Assembly: GCA_021307315.1 (NCBI GenBank)
Contig: JAJSPD010000043.1
Location: 186,001-250,000 of the forward strand
Source: Bisporella sp. PMI_857
Lineage: Eukaryota > Ascomycota > Leotiomycetes > Helotiales > Helotiaceae
DNA length: 64,000 bases
Reading direction: 5' to 3'
Shown here: one piece after another, positions 48,414 through 59,150 of the stretch
How positions within the stretch are numbered: the first letter of the stretch is position 1
Layout: every line of letters starts with the position of its first letter
Position numbers and translations under genes: made by a program
Notes under the pieces: generated by a model
Databases searched by the model: none
What the model was told of the DNA's origin: nothing
The model's input: the letters and a program-made list of their open reading frames with translations, nothing else

Positions 48414-50268
48414 TTATATTCTCCCTCTATATATCCAATCTTTTCCTCTTGTAATCGACCGCAGCGGTGATACATGACTTGAGTATCTACTCAACCGGCC
48501 TCCTCCTCTTTTCCTAGAATTTCCTGGCCCTTGACCTCCTATCAGTATTTGCCACTTGTCGGGCATACCTTGATCAGCAACCTTTATAGCCGGAGTTACC
48601 CAGTCTTGCGCAACAACTAATTTGACACCATTGTTTGCTTCGGTCTGAAGTATCTCGAGTAGCTCCCGAATGAATTTGTCTCTGCTAAATCTGTCGTGCC
48701 CAACTGTGCCATATATCACCGACATATCAATGACGATATAAAGTTTCGATATACCAACCAGGCATCGTGCAAACAGCTTAAGCGCATGCTCACCCGTCAT
48801 TGAGTTATCAAAATGGTAGCTGGAGATCGGATTGACTCCCGTGTTGAGAACCTGTGTGTTCAGCGCTAGTGCTTGCACGCACAATGAAAGTAATATATCG
48901 GTCAACGTTGTGGTCTTCTCTTCGTCTTCGAAAGAGCTGTGCGGCAACGCCCAGATAGTCGGCACTCCGTTTGCATGCAACGTATCTACAAGCTCGATTA
49001 AGAAGTCTCGGGAGGTATTATGCAGGCCCTGGCCCCGAACCAAGAAAATAGGTGATGCGTCAGGGCTTTCATGCCAGTTTTGTAGCTTGGCGATTTGGGA
49101 GGGGCTCACGACAAATTGCGTTCGCCGTCGTTCTTTGATTGACTTCCAATAGTCAAGGGTATTTTTAGCATTGGGAATACCCGTCAATGATAACGTGGAA
49201 GATATCTCTATCATCTTTTGCTGACGGACAATTCCTACTTGTTTGGTTAATTGCTCTGCAAGGTGTCGATTGGCAATATCCTGGCGTTCAAAATGCGCTG
49301 TTGTGGTCAGCTCGTTTTATCTTGGAGATAAAGTCAAGTTCCTACCAATGGATATTTGGGTAAGCTGCTGTACTTTTAAGAACAATTCTCGAATCTCGGC
49401 TTTCGACGCGGCAGAGGCCTCATGGTCGACTCTCCTTGATGCTTCTGTAATTTCCAGGACGATAGGCTTGAAACTTAGTTCATATGGCTTGAACACTGCG
49501 GAGACTGAATGCGCTATCTTCCCTTTCTTATACCATTTCATGGCTTCTTGTACAAAACAGAGGATCTTCCCATAAAGATGCGCTACAGCAAGTCTCATCC
49601 GCTGAGTTGGGTATAGGTTTGAGACTAGCTCTGCCCGTGGCAGGACATCAGCAATCTTGGCAATGGTTTTGGATATCTCTGTTAGAAGCTCCTCGTAATT
49701 TAGGACAGCCTATTGAAGACGATTATTAGACACTCTAACTCGCTTTGAAGCACGGAGAGGACGTACTATAAACAGAAATTTGAAGGCTCCCCAAGCAAGA
49801 GAAACATACTCCGGATGGTGCTGCGCGAGTGTATCCATGACTCCGGAATAGTGGATCAATTTTGAAGAGCAGCTGGCAAGCCATTTTCTGATTCTTGGCT
49901 TTCCAGACTTCTTTTCATACTTCTCTTTTGCGGATGAGACTGCACGCTCCACGTCCCCGATACTGGTTGGGTATTTGAGCCATTTCGTGACTTCTTCGTC
50001 AGATGTGGTGATGCGAAGCTCATTCAGTGCATCTTCGAAGGCTTGACGCGCTGGCTCAAGTCCACTGTTCGTTTTCCGTCAAGGCTGATCAAGTTTGAGT
50101 ATTTTAGAGAGCTTACCTCACTAAAGCATCGCCATTAAACCATCCCGAGAATCTTTGATTCGGGGGAGCAAGCAGACCATCAAAACTAGAAAGCCGTGTT
50201 GGCTGTGTCGGAAGAGAGACGGATCCACCAAATCTGTCCTGCGGTACAATCTGAAAGGGCGTCCCCAT
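48414..50268 (-). CDS. DUF7708-family protein with degenerate NTPase-like C terminus
   Basis: Four minus-strand exons, 50268-50117, 50064-49767, 49709-49346 and 49297-48414, in phase, 565 aa. The N-terminal half contains IHYSGVMDTLAQHHPEYVSL AWGAFKFLF, the signature block of the fungal DUF7708 domain that often precedes NACHT or ankyrin modules. The C-terminal half (PIFLVRGQGLHNTSRDFLIE, LKLFARCLVGISKLYIVIDM) has the layout of a P-loop NTPase: a strand-loop-helix and a Walker B-like IVID. The loop lacks the GxxxxGK[ST] Lys, so nucleotide hydrolysis is unlikely. Relatives are STAND-like or incompatibility-associated proteins, but no such role is shown here. The close convergent AAA ATPase may share 3' regulation. 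Confidence 0.82.
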
Positions 50269-50972
50269 TTCTGGCTCTTATTGCCAACCGAGCGCCCATA
50301 CTTCGTAGTTGTAACTCGTCGAATTCAAACAATCTACACATATACAAAATTCATGAGGCTATGCAAGGCATCACCAGGCGCCTACAGAATTGTCACTGTG
50401 GCTGTGTTTGCAGCCACCTCACCCCCTGGCTACTGAGCAAGCGAGCAAGTCCAACCAGTATGAACAACACAGTTCTTAGGCTCTTAGTGTTAAATACAAT
50501 TGCGTACTACAGGAAGCAAGACTTAATATCACCTACTCCACGAACCTGGCCCCAGAACTTCGCATACTGTCACATTGTGTGATATTGTCACGTGTTAGCC
50601 TTCGTAAGTGGAAAATCATGCTCAACTTGCCGTATCGCAGAAGAAGCTCAGAAGCATTGAAACCGCCTTTAACATTGATGACAGGAAATAAAGACTCGTG
50701 AAGAAGCTATTCTCCTGTCATTATATCTCAAAGTATTTTTGTATTCGTTTTGATTTGACTGAAGCTGCCTCAGAACCCGATATGATGGCGTTGACAAGAA
50801 CAGTTTCAATGGGAAACATGAAGAAATTGTGATTTGATCCCACCGAAAATTTATTGGAAATCTCACCATTTGGCCTCCTGGATAGAAACTGGCAAAGAGA
50901 ACGCCGCCAACTGGCATAGCCATTATCCTCCAAGACCATTCCTTTCATCCGACCGTAACTGAAGCACGTCTC
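50269..50972. other. Intergenic region
   Basis: About 0.7 kb upstream of the DUF7708 gene and downstream of the EthD gene. No gene seen. Confidence 0.4.
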
Positions 50973-51305
50973 TCAAGCACTCCAGCCTCCTGCGATAACC
51001 CCACTCCATACCTGTGGTGACGCCTTCGTGAAGTTCTTGATATCGCCCATGATCTCCGAAAACGCTGCCGCCTGAGGTGCAGCTGCAACTTTCTTCCAAG
51101 CTTCCTCACTCTCCCAGGTCAAGATGGCCTGCACGCGAAACCCGGATGCTGGATCCAAGGAAATGACTTTCCACCCTTTCAGACCCTCTGGAACCCATAG
51201 CTTCTGCACCAGAGGCATATGCGTCTTCAAGTAGTAGTCCATGTTGAAGTCGGCAGATTCGGCCGCCGGGTAGAGGACTTGCATCGCTGTTTGTTGGGTT
51301 GACAT
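50973..51305 (-). CDS. EthD-family protein
   Basis: A single exon gives 110 aa from the ATG at 51305 (MSTQQTAMQVLYPA); an upstream TTG is ignored. The sequence fits the EthD dimeric alpha/beta-barrel family: FNMDYYLKTHMPLVQKLW contains the usual YYxxxHMPLV helix, followed by AILTWESEEAWKKV and IKNFTKASPQV near the end. EthD proteins accompany oxidative degradation or polyketide tailoring enzymes and are usually small cytosolic dimers. This free-standing copy and the EthD-like units fused to the monooxygenase at 17.9 kb are the only two in the window. No neighbouring biosynthetic gene suggests its partner. Confidence 0.9.
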   Translation of the reverse strand: MSTQQTAMQVLYPAAESADFNMDYYLKTHMPLVQKLWVPEGLKGWKVISLDPASGFRVQAILTWESEEAWKKVAAAPQAAAFSEIMGDIKNFTKASPQVWSGVIAGGWSA

Positions 51306-52003
51306 CTTGGTTGCGAAATTTGTCAACTCTTAAGGAAATGATGGTGTATTGTTGTTGGGAAATCCAAAGACGGGAGATCTATATTGTGGGAGAGTTTAAG
51401 AGGGATACTGGGTTGTTGGGTGAGGACCCGAGCAACCCGGGCTTATATGCATATTTATAAGGTGGATGTGTCTTCGGTAAATGTTAGCAGCATCCCTCAG
51501 ATCACTCCTGCCCCTCTTTCCTCACGTAAAGATAGCCTTTGCCAATCTTGACGAGGGGTGTTGTGTGCCAAAACATTGGTCAGATTTACGAGATATTCCT
51601 GGGATATTGAAGTACAGCATAGGCATCTTCCACTTTTCCAAAGCCCTGAGCAGCTGAGATGTGGACGAGCATAGAAAGTGAGTGTCGGAGCAAAAAAGGG
51701 GGCGACTTTCGAGTTAACCCCCTCTTTGGAGAACAAACTTGGAACAGTAATTAATGAATCTTTATTATTCTGCTGATTCTGTTATGCAGAAATTGTATGA
51801 AATAAGAAAATTTTCTTAAGGCCATATATAAACTTGAAGACTTGTTGACAACTTGCTACAGGAAAGTCTTTATCTCGCACAACACAGAATGTTTACAGCC
51901 TCGGCTAGACTTGACAGCACATAGACCCGCAGCCGAACCAGTCACGTCTTGCGAAAATTTTAATGGTTTATAAATGATCTTAAGCACAACTCTTTTCGTC
52001 TTT
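51306..52003. other. Intergenic region
   Basis: Promoter side of the EthD gene and upstream flank of the tRNA. No gene seen. Confidence 0.4.
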
Positions 52004-52076
52004 GGGCGGTTAGATCAGTGGTAGCATCGCTCGCTTTGCATGCGAGAGGTCGTGGGTTCAATCCCCACATCGTCCA
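52004..52076 (+). tRNA. tRNA-Ala(UGC)
   Basis: A 73 nt tRNA without intron. The acceptor stem GGGCGGT pairs with ATCGTCC with two G-U pairs, and A is the discriminator. The D arm contains GATCAGTGGTAGC. The anticodon arm is CTCGC-TTTGCAT-GCGAG, with anticodon TGC for alanine. The T arm is GTGGG-TTCAATC-CCCAC. A-box and B-box (GGTTCAATCC) internal promoters are intact. Confidence 0.97.
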
Positions 52077-52080
52077 TTTT
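52077..52080 (+). terminator. Pol III terminator of tRNA-Ala
   Basis: A TTTT run follows the discriminator base directly, and another T-run (TTTTGTTTTG) continues it. Confidence 0.8.
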
Positions 52081-54008
52081 GTTTTGCATTTCTTTATAGC
52101 CAGTGTGGTGTTGATGAAATACTTTTGTGCCCAAGTGGTGTGACCAGAATTCACCGAACGGTGGCCTACTACACAACGGTGCAACAAGATATTTTCATGT
52201 TAGTCAGGCAAATTTTTTTATCCATGATCTGTGTACACAATTGAGCTCTAGTGTCTTTTTTTGTGCATTATGCTTCAGGTTCTCTTTTTTTTAATTTTTT
52301 TTATGTGGAACCACAGGGATCTAGAACTCATGTCCAAAAATAGTTGATTGGAGATATGGGCATCTACACTTAAAAGCCCCTTTGTGTTACTGAAGGTAAT
52401 AAAAAAGCATCCCAACAATTCTCGGGTTTCTATAAATCGTAAATTTCATGTGCGAGCAGTATTACCACATTACTTTCCTGTTCTGCCCATGTGGTAAGGC
52501 GTTACAAGTCATGATGATACCTACTGTATTCTCCATCTCAACTGTTATCATCTTAAATCTCGCGACAGCGAGGCAAGAGATGAATATTAACTGAAATTGA
52601 AAATCTCCCATCCCTTCCATAGCCCACTAGTACCGGCGTCCAAGCTCATTGAATAAGGAGTTGAAGATGAAAAGCCACCTCAAGCGAGGTGCTTTTGAAT
52701 ATGACTGTTTTCATGCCAGAAAACACCCTGGTCCTTGGTGAGGTATCTTTACAATATCTCCCTACCTGTTTGTTGTTGTTTTGCAGGATGTCTTTCCCAC
52801 CCTGTTCCCAAGATAAAACCATCTCTTCGATCCTTGAATTACACTATTCGATATCATCATCAGAATTGTCTGGGAACTAGAAAACGAGCATACTTGTTTC
52901 TTGCTAGATGAAGACAGGATATTTTTGTCTTCTATTGACTTGATGTTATTTGAGACACCTGAAAGTAAATCTCTGCCGATCGCTTCTTTTTGAGAATCTG
53001 GGTTTGAATCTTATCCAAATACCATTATGAATAACTTCCGCCTACCAAAAGGACCCTTTAATTTATTATCTGATACTTCTATCAAAGCCCGAGAGACGTT
53101 TCTTGGGTGGAAGTTGTCCCAGTGACTGAGTCAAATTTTCGGCGTCCTATCTCCGCAATTCCCATCACTCTGCCTTCTCAATTCGGCTCAGATACTTGAG
53201 TTCATTATGATTATGATAGCGTCTCTGATAGAACTGAAAGTTGCGATAGATAAGCTATCTAGAAGAATGTCGGGCACACCAGGTGAGATATAGTTTATTA
53301 TGAAAGGTTGGTATCGAGAAAATGTTTGAATCAGCCGGGATGTACTAGAATCAACTGAAGCAAGCAGACTTACTGCGCCTGATATATGCGGGATAGCTTC
53401 AAATTATTACCACGTGCCTCATAACAAGCTTGATGTGTTCAAATTTAGCAGTTAGTGGAGATTTTGTAGATTCATATGCCTATTATGTATGTTGAACTCA
53501 AAATGGAGCCAGTACCTCATAAGGCGCTTCATCGGGATTCATGAGGAATTGAATTATGGCAAGATAAGTTGAGGTGTTTGCGGCGGTACCCGGTCAATAT
53601 AATCTATGATAGACAAATCACTATAAGGTTAAAAGAGTGAAACTTCTGGGAGGAAGACCGTCAAATCAGGCTGTGCTATGCACTAGGGAAGGAAATGAGG
53701 GTTACAATCATGTAGCACAAACAAACATAATGTGGTGAAGAGAGATTGTGGATAACTACCATACCCTAATGAAAAGGTTATTACTTGGCAAAGGCACTTC
53801 CACTTGCGGAGAAATTGAACAATTGACTTAAGTTGAGGCACAGGCGATCAATTCTATCATCGAAAGCTCTATCCATAGCAAATTTCATTGTCAATGTTGA
53901 AGTCATGGCCAAGGGCAGTTGTTGATCTGCTGACTAATACGCGATATCATAAAGTGGAGCTTGGCGTCTCTGGCAATGAGCTGGTGCCCAATGTTTTTGG
54001 AATGAGGC
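52081..54008. other. Gene-free region
   Basis: About 1.9 kb of AT-rich DNA with T-runs near 52255-52300. No gene is supported on either strand. Confidence 0.45.
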
Positions 54009-55050
54009 ATGAGCAACATCATGATAGTCAGGCAGATATCAATTGACGCGTCAGTACGGCTGGTAGCCTATCTTTGCTTGGTAGTCCTGTTTATATCGCC
54101 CATACACGCTTCTGCTGGCGATCGGCTCCCAGAATTCCAAGAATGTAGACAGGTAGGATTGTCCAAGTTCTCCAAGTATGACTACTAACGAGCACAGGTC
54201 TGCGAGCGTGAGAATTGTGCTCCAGGGCAAAAGACAGCTATCCGTAAGTATGTCGCTCCTTTTGAATACGTGGGCTAATGGTACAGCTCTCCTTCATGAG
54301 CTCCTTCTCTGGGACTGCCCTGCCGAATGCGACTACACATGCCAGCACATAATAACCGACCTCCGCGTCTCTCAAAACGAGCCCATCCTCCAATTTCACG
54401 GGAAATGGCCCTTTTATCGATTTCTGGGCATGCAAGAACCGTTTTCGGTCTTCTTCTCCCTCCTTAACTTCCTCGCTCATCAAAATGGTCTTGCTAAAAT
54501 CCTGGGGAACATCCCAGCCTCGTATACGATGCGGAAGTACTATGTGGTCTTTGCATATTTCGGGATGGCTGCCTGGACTTTCAGTATGATATTTCACACG
54601 AGAGACTTCGCTTTGACAGAGCAATTGGATTATTTTGCAGCAGGCGGGACTGTGCTCTACGGGATGTACTATACACCGATTCGCATATTTAGGCTTGATC
54701 AGGGAGGGAAGGAAATGAAATCGCTTGTGCGGGCATGGACTGGTCTTTGCATTACCCTATATATTCTGCACGTTGCATATCTAAAGTTCTATGATTGGGA
54801 CTACTCCTACAACATCGCCGCGAACGTCGTTGTGGGAGTTATCCACAACACAATGTGGAGCGTGTTCAGCTACAAAAAATACAAGGCTTCAGGACGCGTT
54901 TGGGCGATGTGGCCAGGCTTTGTGGTTGCGTGGGTTATGCTGGCAATGGGATTGGAGATATTAGATTTTCCTCCGTGGTGGGGTTTGTTAGATGCCCATG
55001 CCCTATGGCATCTAGGGACGGTCCTCCCAACCATGGTGTGGTATAAGTAG
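54009..55050 (+). CDS. PER1: Per1/PGAP3-like GPI-anchor remodelling protein
   Basis: PER1 removes an acyl chain from the GPI-anchor lipid in the ER, a step needed for correct GPI-protein sorting. Three exons, 54009-54152, 54198-54243 and 54287-55050, in phase, 317 aa, near the usual fungal length. A second in-frame ATG at 54021 is an alternative start. After the signal peptide (YLCLVVLFISPIHASAG) come the Cys-rich block GDRLPEFQECRQVCERENC and the hallmark LLLWDCPAECDYTCQHIITD. About seven membrane helices follow, with conserved FHTRD, DYFAAG and the C-terminal LLDAHALWHLGTV containing the family His residues. Confidence 0.95.
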
Positions 55051-56126
55051 GTTTCCCCAAGCGTTTATTTGGTCCCGTACTGATTGAAGTTAGCTTCCTC
55101 CTAAAGGATGCGCAGGATGATATTGCTGTACAACGTCTAAAGGCTTAGACACAATAGATAGTAAGATGCATTGAGCTGGAATTCAGATACCAAACCGAAA
55201 ACAATGAAAATTCATGCAATCCCAAATTGGAAAGTTTAGTTTCCTCACTTGCTAATCCAGGTTAAAGACACCGTCGAGCACGAAGCTCATTTTTGTGCAA
55301 AGCTATCTAATATGCAACATCCATGTTTAATGACGCCTCAATTTTTAGAACTCCCCATCGTCGATAAATCGTCAAAGAATGCTTAAGTACTCGTGAGCTT
55401 CTCTATAAGAAGCGTAAGTGATAGTACGCAGCGAAATAGTATTCTGCGATAATTTTGATTAAGCAGAAGTAATAACAAGATTGAGTAAGAACTTTAGAGC
55501 GGGCTCTGACTTTTCGCTGCACTACCTGGAGGAGATAACCCATATTTAGTTTAGAAACCTAAAAACCAAGCTTGTAATGAGTTTCTAGGCTGAACATATC
55601 ATTAGAGACCATTTATCGTGAATTCGACTAGAAGGACTTTGGGTAAGCCGCGTCGAAGATTACTTCAAATATAACCATTCTAGTTTCAACGGTTACATCT
55701 AATGGAGGTCCTGTTTAGCTCTGGTTATCACCTACAAGCATATTACTGATAGATTTTCTATTTCTATTCCGGTATTCCTGGCTGTGTGCCCGACTCTACT
55801 TTAATGCGATTCTGGCTACAATATATATTTTTTAGGGTTAGGACGACTTCACCGAAATATCTAAATACCCAAGTTCTTAGCCAGCCTACTCTTAATATGA
55901 CTTGGCATCGCGGTTATTAAGAAATGTATGCATTTGTCTGAAATCGTATGATCATCTGAGAAACTCTTGAATCATTGAAGAGCTTCGGGTAGTATAGAAG
56001 TGATATATTAGGTTAGCCGATCCAGTCCCGATTCTTTTCCGAGGTCTCCGGCGGGGTGGCAAGGTGCCATGCCACTCAAATATCCACCACCAAGCTACAA
56101 GTCTCAAAAGCCAAATCTCAGGCACA
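55051..56126. other. Intergenic region
   Basis: About 1.1 kb, AT-rich with many stops on both strands. No gene seen. The promoter of the riboflavin synthase gene is expected at the right end. Confidence 0.4.
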
Positions 56127-56869
56127 ATGTTCACAGGCATCGTCGAGATAATTGGAGGTACCCTTTCCCTCTCACCCCGTCCGCTAACTCGCTAACAAAC
56201 GAAGTCGTCTCCGAGCTGAATCCCCAATCCGAAGATGGCGGCACGACCCTCACCATTTCCGAAGCCAGCGAGATTCTAAAGGACTGCCACCTCGGCGACA
56301 GCATCAGTGTAAACGGCACTTGCCTCACCGTAACCTCCTTCGATGCCTCAACCTTCAAAGTTGGCGTCGCGCCAGAGACCCTACGGCGCACCAACCTCGG
56401 CTCCCTGACAAAAAACAGCAAAGTGAATCTCGAGCGGGCCGTGTCGGCAGAGACTCGCATGGGTGGGCATTTCGTCCAAGGACATGTCGATACCACCGCT
56501 TCTATATTGAGCGTGACGCCGGATGGAAACGCGTTGACCTTTCGACTGCAGCCGAGGGAGAGAGAGGTGTTGCGGTATGTAGTGGAAAAGGGTTACGTGA
56601 CACTTGACGGCGCGAGTTTGACGGTTACGAAAGTGCAGGATGAGGAGGGTTGGTGGGAGGTTATGTTGATTTCCTACACGCAAGAAAGGATTGTTACAGC
56701 GGGGAAGAAGGTAGGGGAGGAGGTTAACGTGGAGGTTGATCAGATTGGGAAGTACGTTGAGAAGGCTGTTGAGGGATATTTTGAGAGGGGTGTGGGAGGT
56801 GAGCCGGCGATCCTGGAGAAGATAGTTCAGAGGCTGGTTGATTCGCGGTTAGCGAGTAAAGGGCTTTGA
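56127..56869 (+). CDS. RIB5: Riboflavin synthase
   Basis: It converts two molecules of 6,7-dimethyl-8-ribityllumazine to riboflavin plus a pyrimidinedione, the last step of riboflavin synthesis. Exon 1 is only 31 nt (56127-56157) and exon 2 is 56205-56869; together 231 aa. The N terminus is the family hallmark MFTGIVEIIG. Two lumazine-binding repeats follow: the first has DSISVNGTCLTVTSF and GGHFVQGHVDTTA, the second GYVTLDGASLTV and VNVEVDQIGKYVEK. Length and motifs are complete, so it should be functional. Essential for FMN/FAD supply, including the flavoenzymes in this window. Confidence 0.97.
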
Positions 56870-57230
56870 TGCGCTGAGTATGTGATAGCTGAATAAACTC
56901 CTGGTATGCTCATATTACTTTCTTCGTCTTCCTCGTGCCTAACTTCTACGATGTTGCTTTTTGCTTCGTAGCTAGTGCTGTGCCTTTTAAGAGGAGATGA
57001 GGACAACTAGATGCAATAAGACCTTGAGGAGGCGATGGGCTTTATCATCTCTACACTTCTGCTGAATAAGTTCTTAGCTTATCACTAAATTGAGTTACGG
57101 TTCCTATGTCCAGAAGTTATCCTAACAGAAAGGATAATTTAATTTTGGGTACGATTGCTAAAAGAATCAAGTAGCTAGCATTCTGTAAGTTGGCTAAATA
57201 ATTGTTGCTTCGACACGAAACGAATTGAAA
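56870..57230. other. Convergent 3' spacer
   Basis: AT-rich spacer between the ends of RIB5 and the minus-strand monooxygenase. No gene seen. Confidence 0.45.
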
Positions 57231-59150
57231 CTAATTGGACTCCACAGGTGCTGGCACAGCTTCAGAAGTAACTGGCTGCTGTCTCTTGGTGGGTGCCAGA
57301 TTACCCATCTTCATAATTGGCGAATCCATGAACTTATCCCAGTCATGCAACATCAGAGTTTGTTTCTTACTCATCTCGACTTCTGTAGCTCCTCGCTCTA
57401 CTACTTCCTCCCCATATGCGGCCAATGCATCTTGAACACTCTTTTCACCCTTGCTTACCTGGACCAATGAGGCAACTAGGCTGCCTGCATCATGCAGGCA
57501 ATTGTTCAAGCCCTGTCCCCGATGATATGTCATTGCATGTGCGGCATCGCCGGCGAGCGTGACTCGTCCATCATGTGTGTCCCATGGAACAGGACTCCAG
57601 AAGGTCAAGCGATCACGAGGAACATGATGACCTTCTGGAACCCATGCCATGGCGCTCTTTCGTGGCTCTGCATGGTCGGCAGTGAGCTCCTTCAGAAACT
57701 CTAATCTCTCTTCGGACGTTTCATCCTTGCTCGTGTTGGTTTGGAGACTGATTTTCCATGAGGTCAGAAGCTGGAAGTACCAAGTACTTTCATCTTCAGG
57801 ATCTGGGACATCTTGAATGGACATCAGATAAAATAAACCCTTTGGATGAATGCCATAATCAGTGTGCTTGGCAAGATTTTTCCGAATGAAAAGGGCTTGC
57901 TCCTTAGTGTACTGGCAATTAAAGTTGCTCACTAAGTCCTGTTAGCAACGGCCAATCAACCTTGGTTCCATCGCTTATCATTTCACCATTTCAAGCCCAT
58001 ATCTGGGAATGACTGAGTGGAAACTATATGAACAGAATCCTCTATCACTTTTTTTGGTTCCATAGAGAAATACGTACTTCCAATAGGTAGAGGAGTTGGC
58101 TCCGCCTTATCACCTAGTAACAGACGTCTAACTTTGGACGCGCCACCACTGTGAAAAAAAAAAGATTAGTAATCGACTCCACGAACTTTTCATCGGGGGA
58201 GGAGATTTAGATATCCCTGAGGGCGCCTCTGAATCTATTTTGGGTTCATAAGCACTTCTCAAGGCGCATCTAAATACTTTATTCTATCAAAACTGGAGGA
58301 GTAAATTAAGAAAGATGACAAACTCTGCGCCAACGACTAGAGAGCCTGATGCTGTGGTACCGTCACTGAAATGTACCGTTATACCTGAACTCGGATAGGA
58401 AATATCAACTAATTGCTTCTCATACTGAACATCGAGACCTTGACGCAGAACCTGACGAAGGCGTTTCCGACTAACTCGCCGACCACCTGGAGTGGGCAAA
58501 ATTTTCAGTACTTCTCCAGAGCTTGCTACACATCGTTAGCATCTAGCAAAAACTTGGTTTCACGCACTTAGGTAGAGAGCAATGTCAGAATTTTGAGAGA
58601 AGCCAGCACTTACTATTACGAACGGTAACATATTCATGTATCGCCCCCTGTGGTGTGGTGAGACCATAATCTATCTCTGCTGTCGGGAGGTTATCAAAGA
58701 TAGACTGAGGAAGAAGTTGTGGAACAAATTCTGAAGCCCAAAAATAGGCCACTAAATCGGAATCGATGTTAGAAGTACTTTCCAGACGGAGGTTGGACTG
58801 ATCTCAAGAATCGTTCAATTTCAACTTTGTTAAAGGAATGATTCTGTCAAGATCAACAGGTCCTTATAAGCAACTTACTTCCCCAATCTCGGACTCTACC
58901 GGTGGCAGGTTCCTTGTCGAACACAGTGAAAGAGATTCCATTCTATCCACTCTTGTTAATGAAGCATTGAGCAATTTGAGAACAGCGAATTACCTTCTTA
59001 AGTCCTTGTGCAATTGCAAGTCCGCAAGCGCCTACATATGTGTCAACTAGACATATGCGCACTTTCAAGCCCAAATAACTCACCAGCTCCGATAATAAGG
59101 ACATGGTATGGTCCTGTGTAAGCTTCGCCGTCTTTTGCTATAGAAGCCAT
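57231..59150 (-). CDS. FAD-dependent monooxygenase (salicylate hydroxylase-like)
   Basis: A class A flavoprotein monooxygenase. Seven minus-strand exons are in phase and give 443 aa: 59150-59084, 59031-58994, 58942-58879, 58802-58614, 58525-58324, 58148-58078 and 57931-57231. Motifs are the Rossmann HVLIIGAGACGLAIAQG at about 18-34, VVGADGGASKVRRLLLG in the middle, and the GD motif LAGDAAHAMTYHRGQGLNN near the C terminus. This His-Arg-Gly-Gln-Gly variant is typical of the fungal salicylate hydroxylase/zeaxanthin epoxidase-like group. It belongs to a different subfamily from the monooxygenase at 17.9 kb. No pathway partner adjoins it, so the substrate is unknown. Exon starts at 58802 and 57931 were chosen because nearby alternatives cause stops. 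Confidence 0.88.

Noticed and set aside
50973..51326. Longer EthD start at 51326
   Set aside because: That start is TTG; the ATG at 51305 gives the normal family N terminus.
52990..53030. Second tRNA suggested by a TTTGAATC T-loop-like string
   Set aside because: The flanking bases do not form a T stem, and no D or anticodon arm is present upstream.
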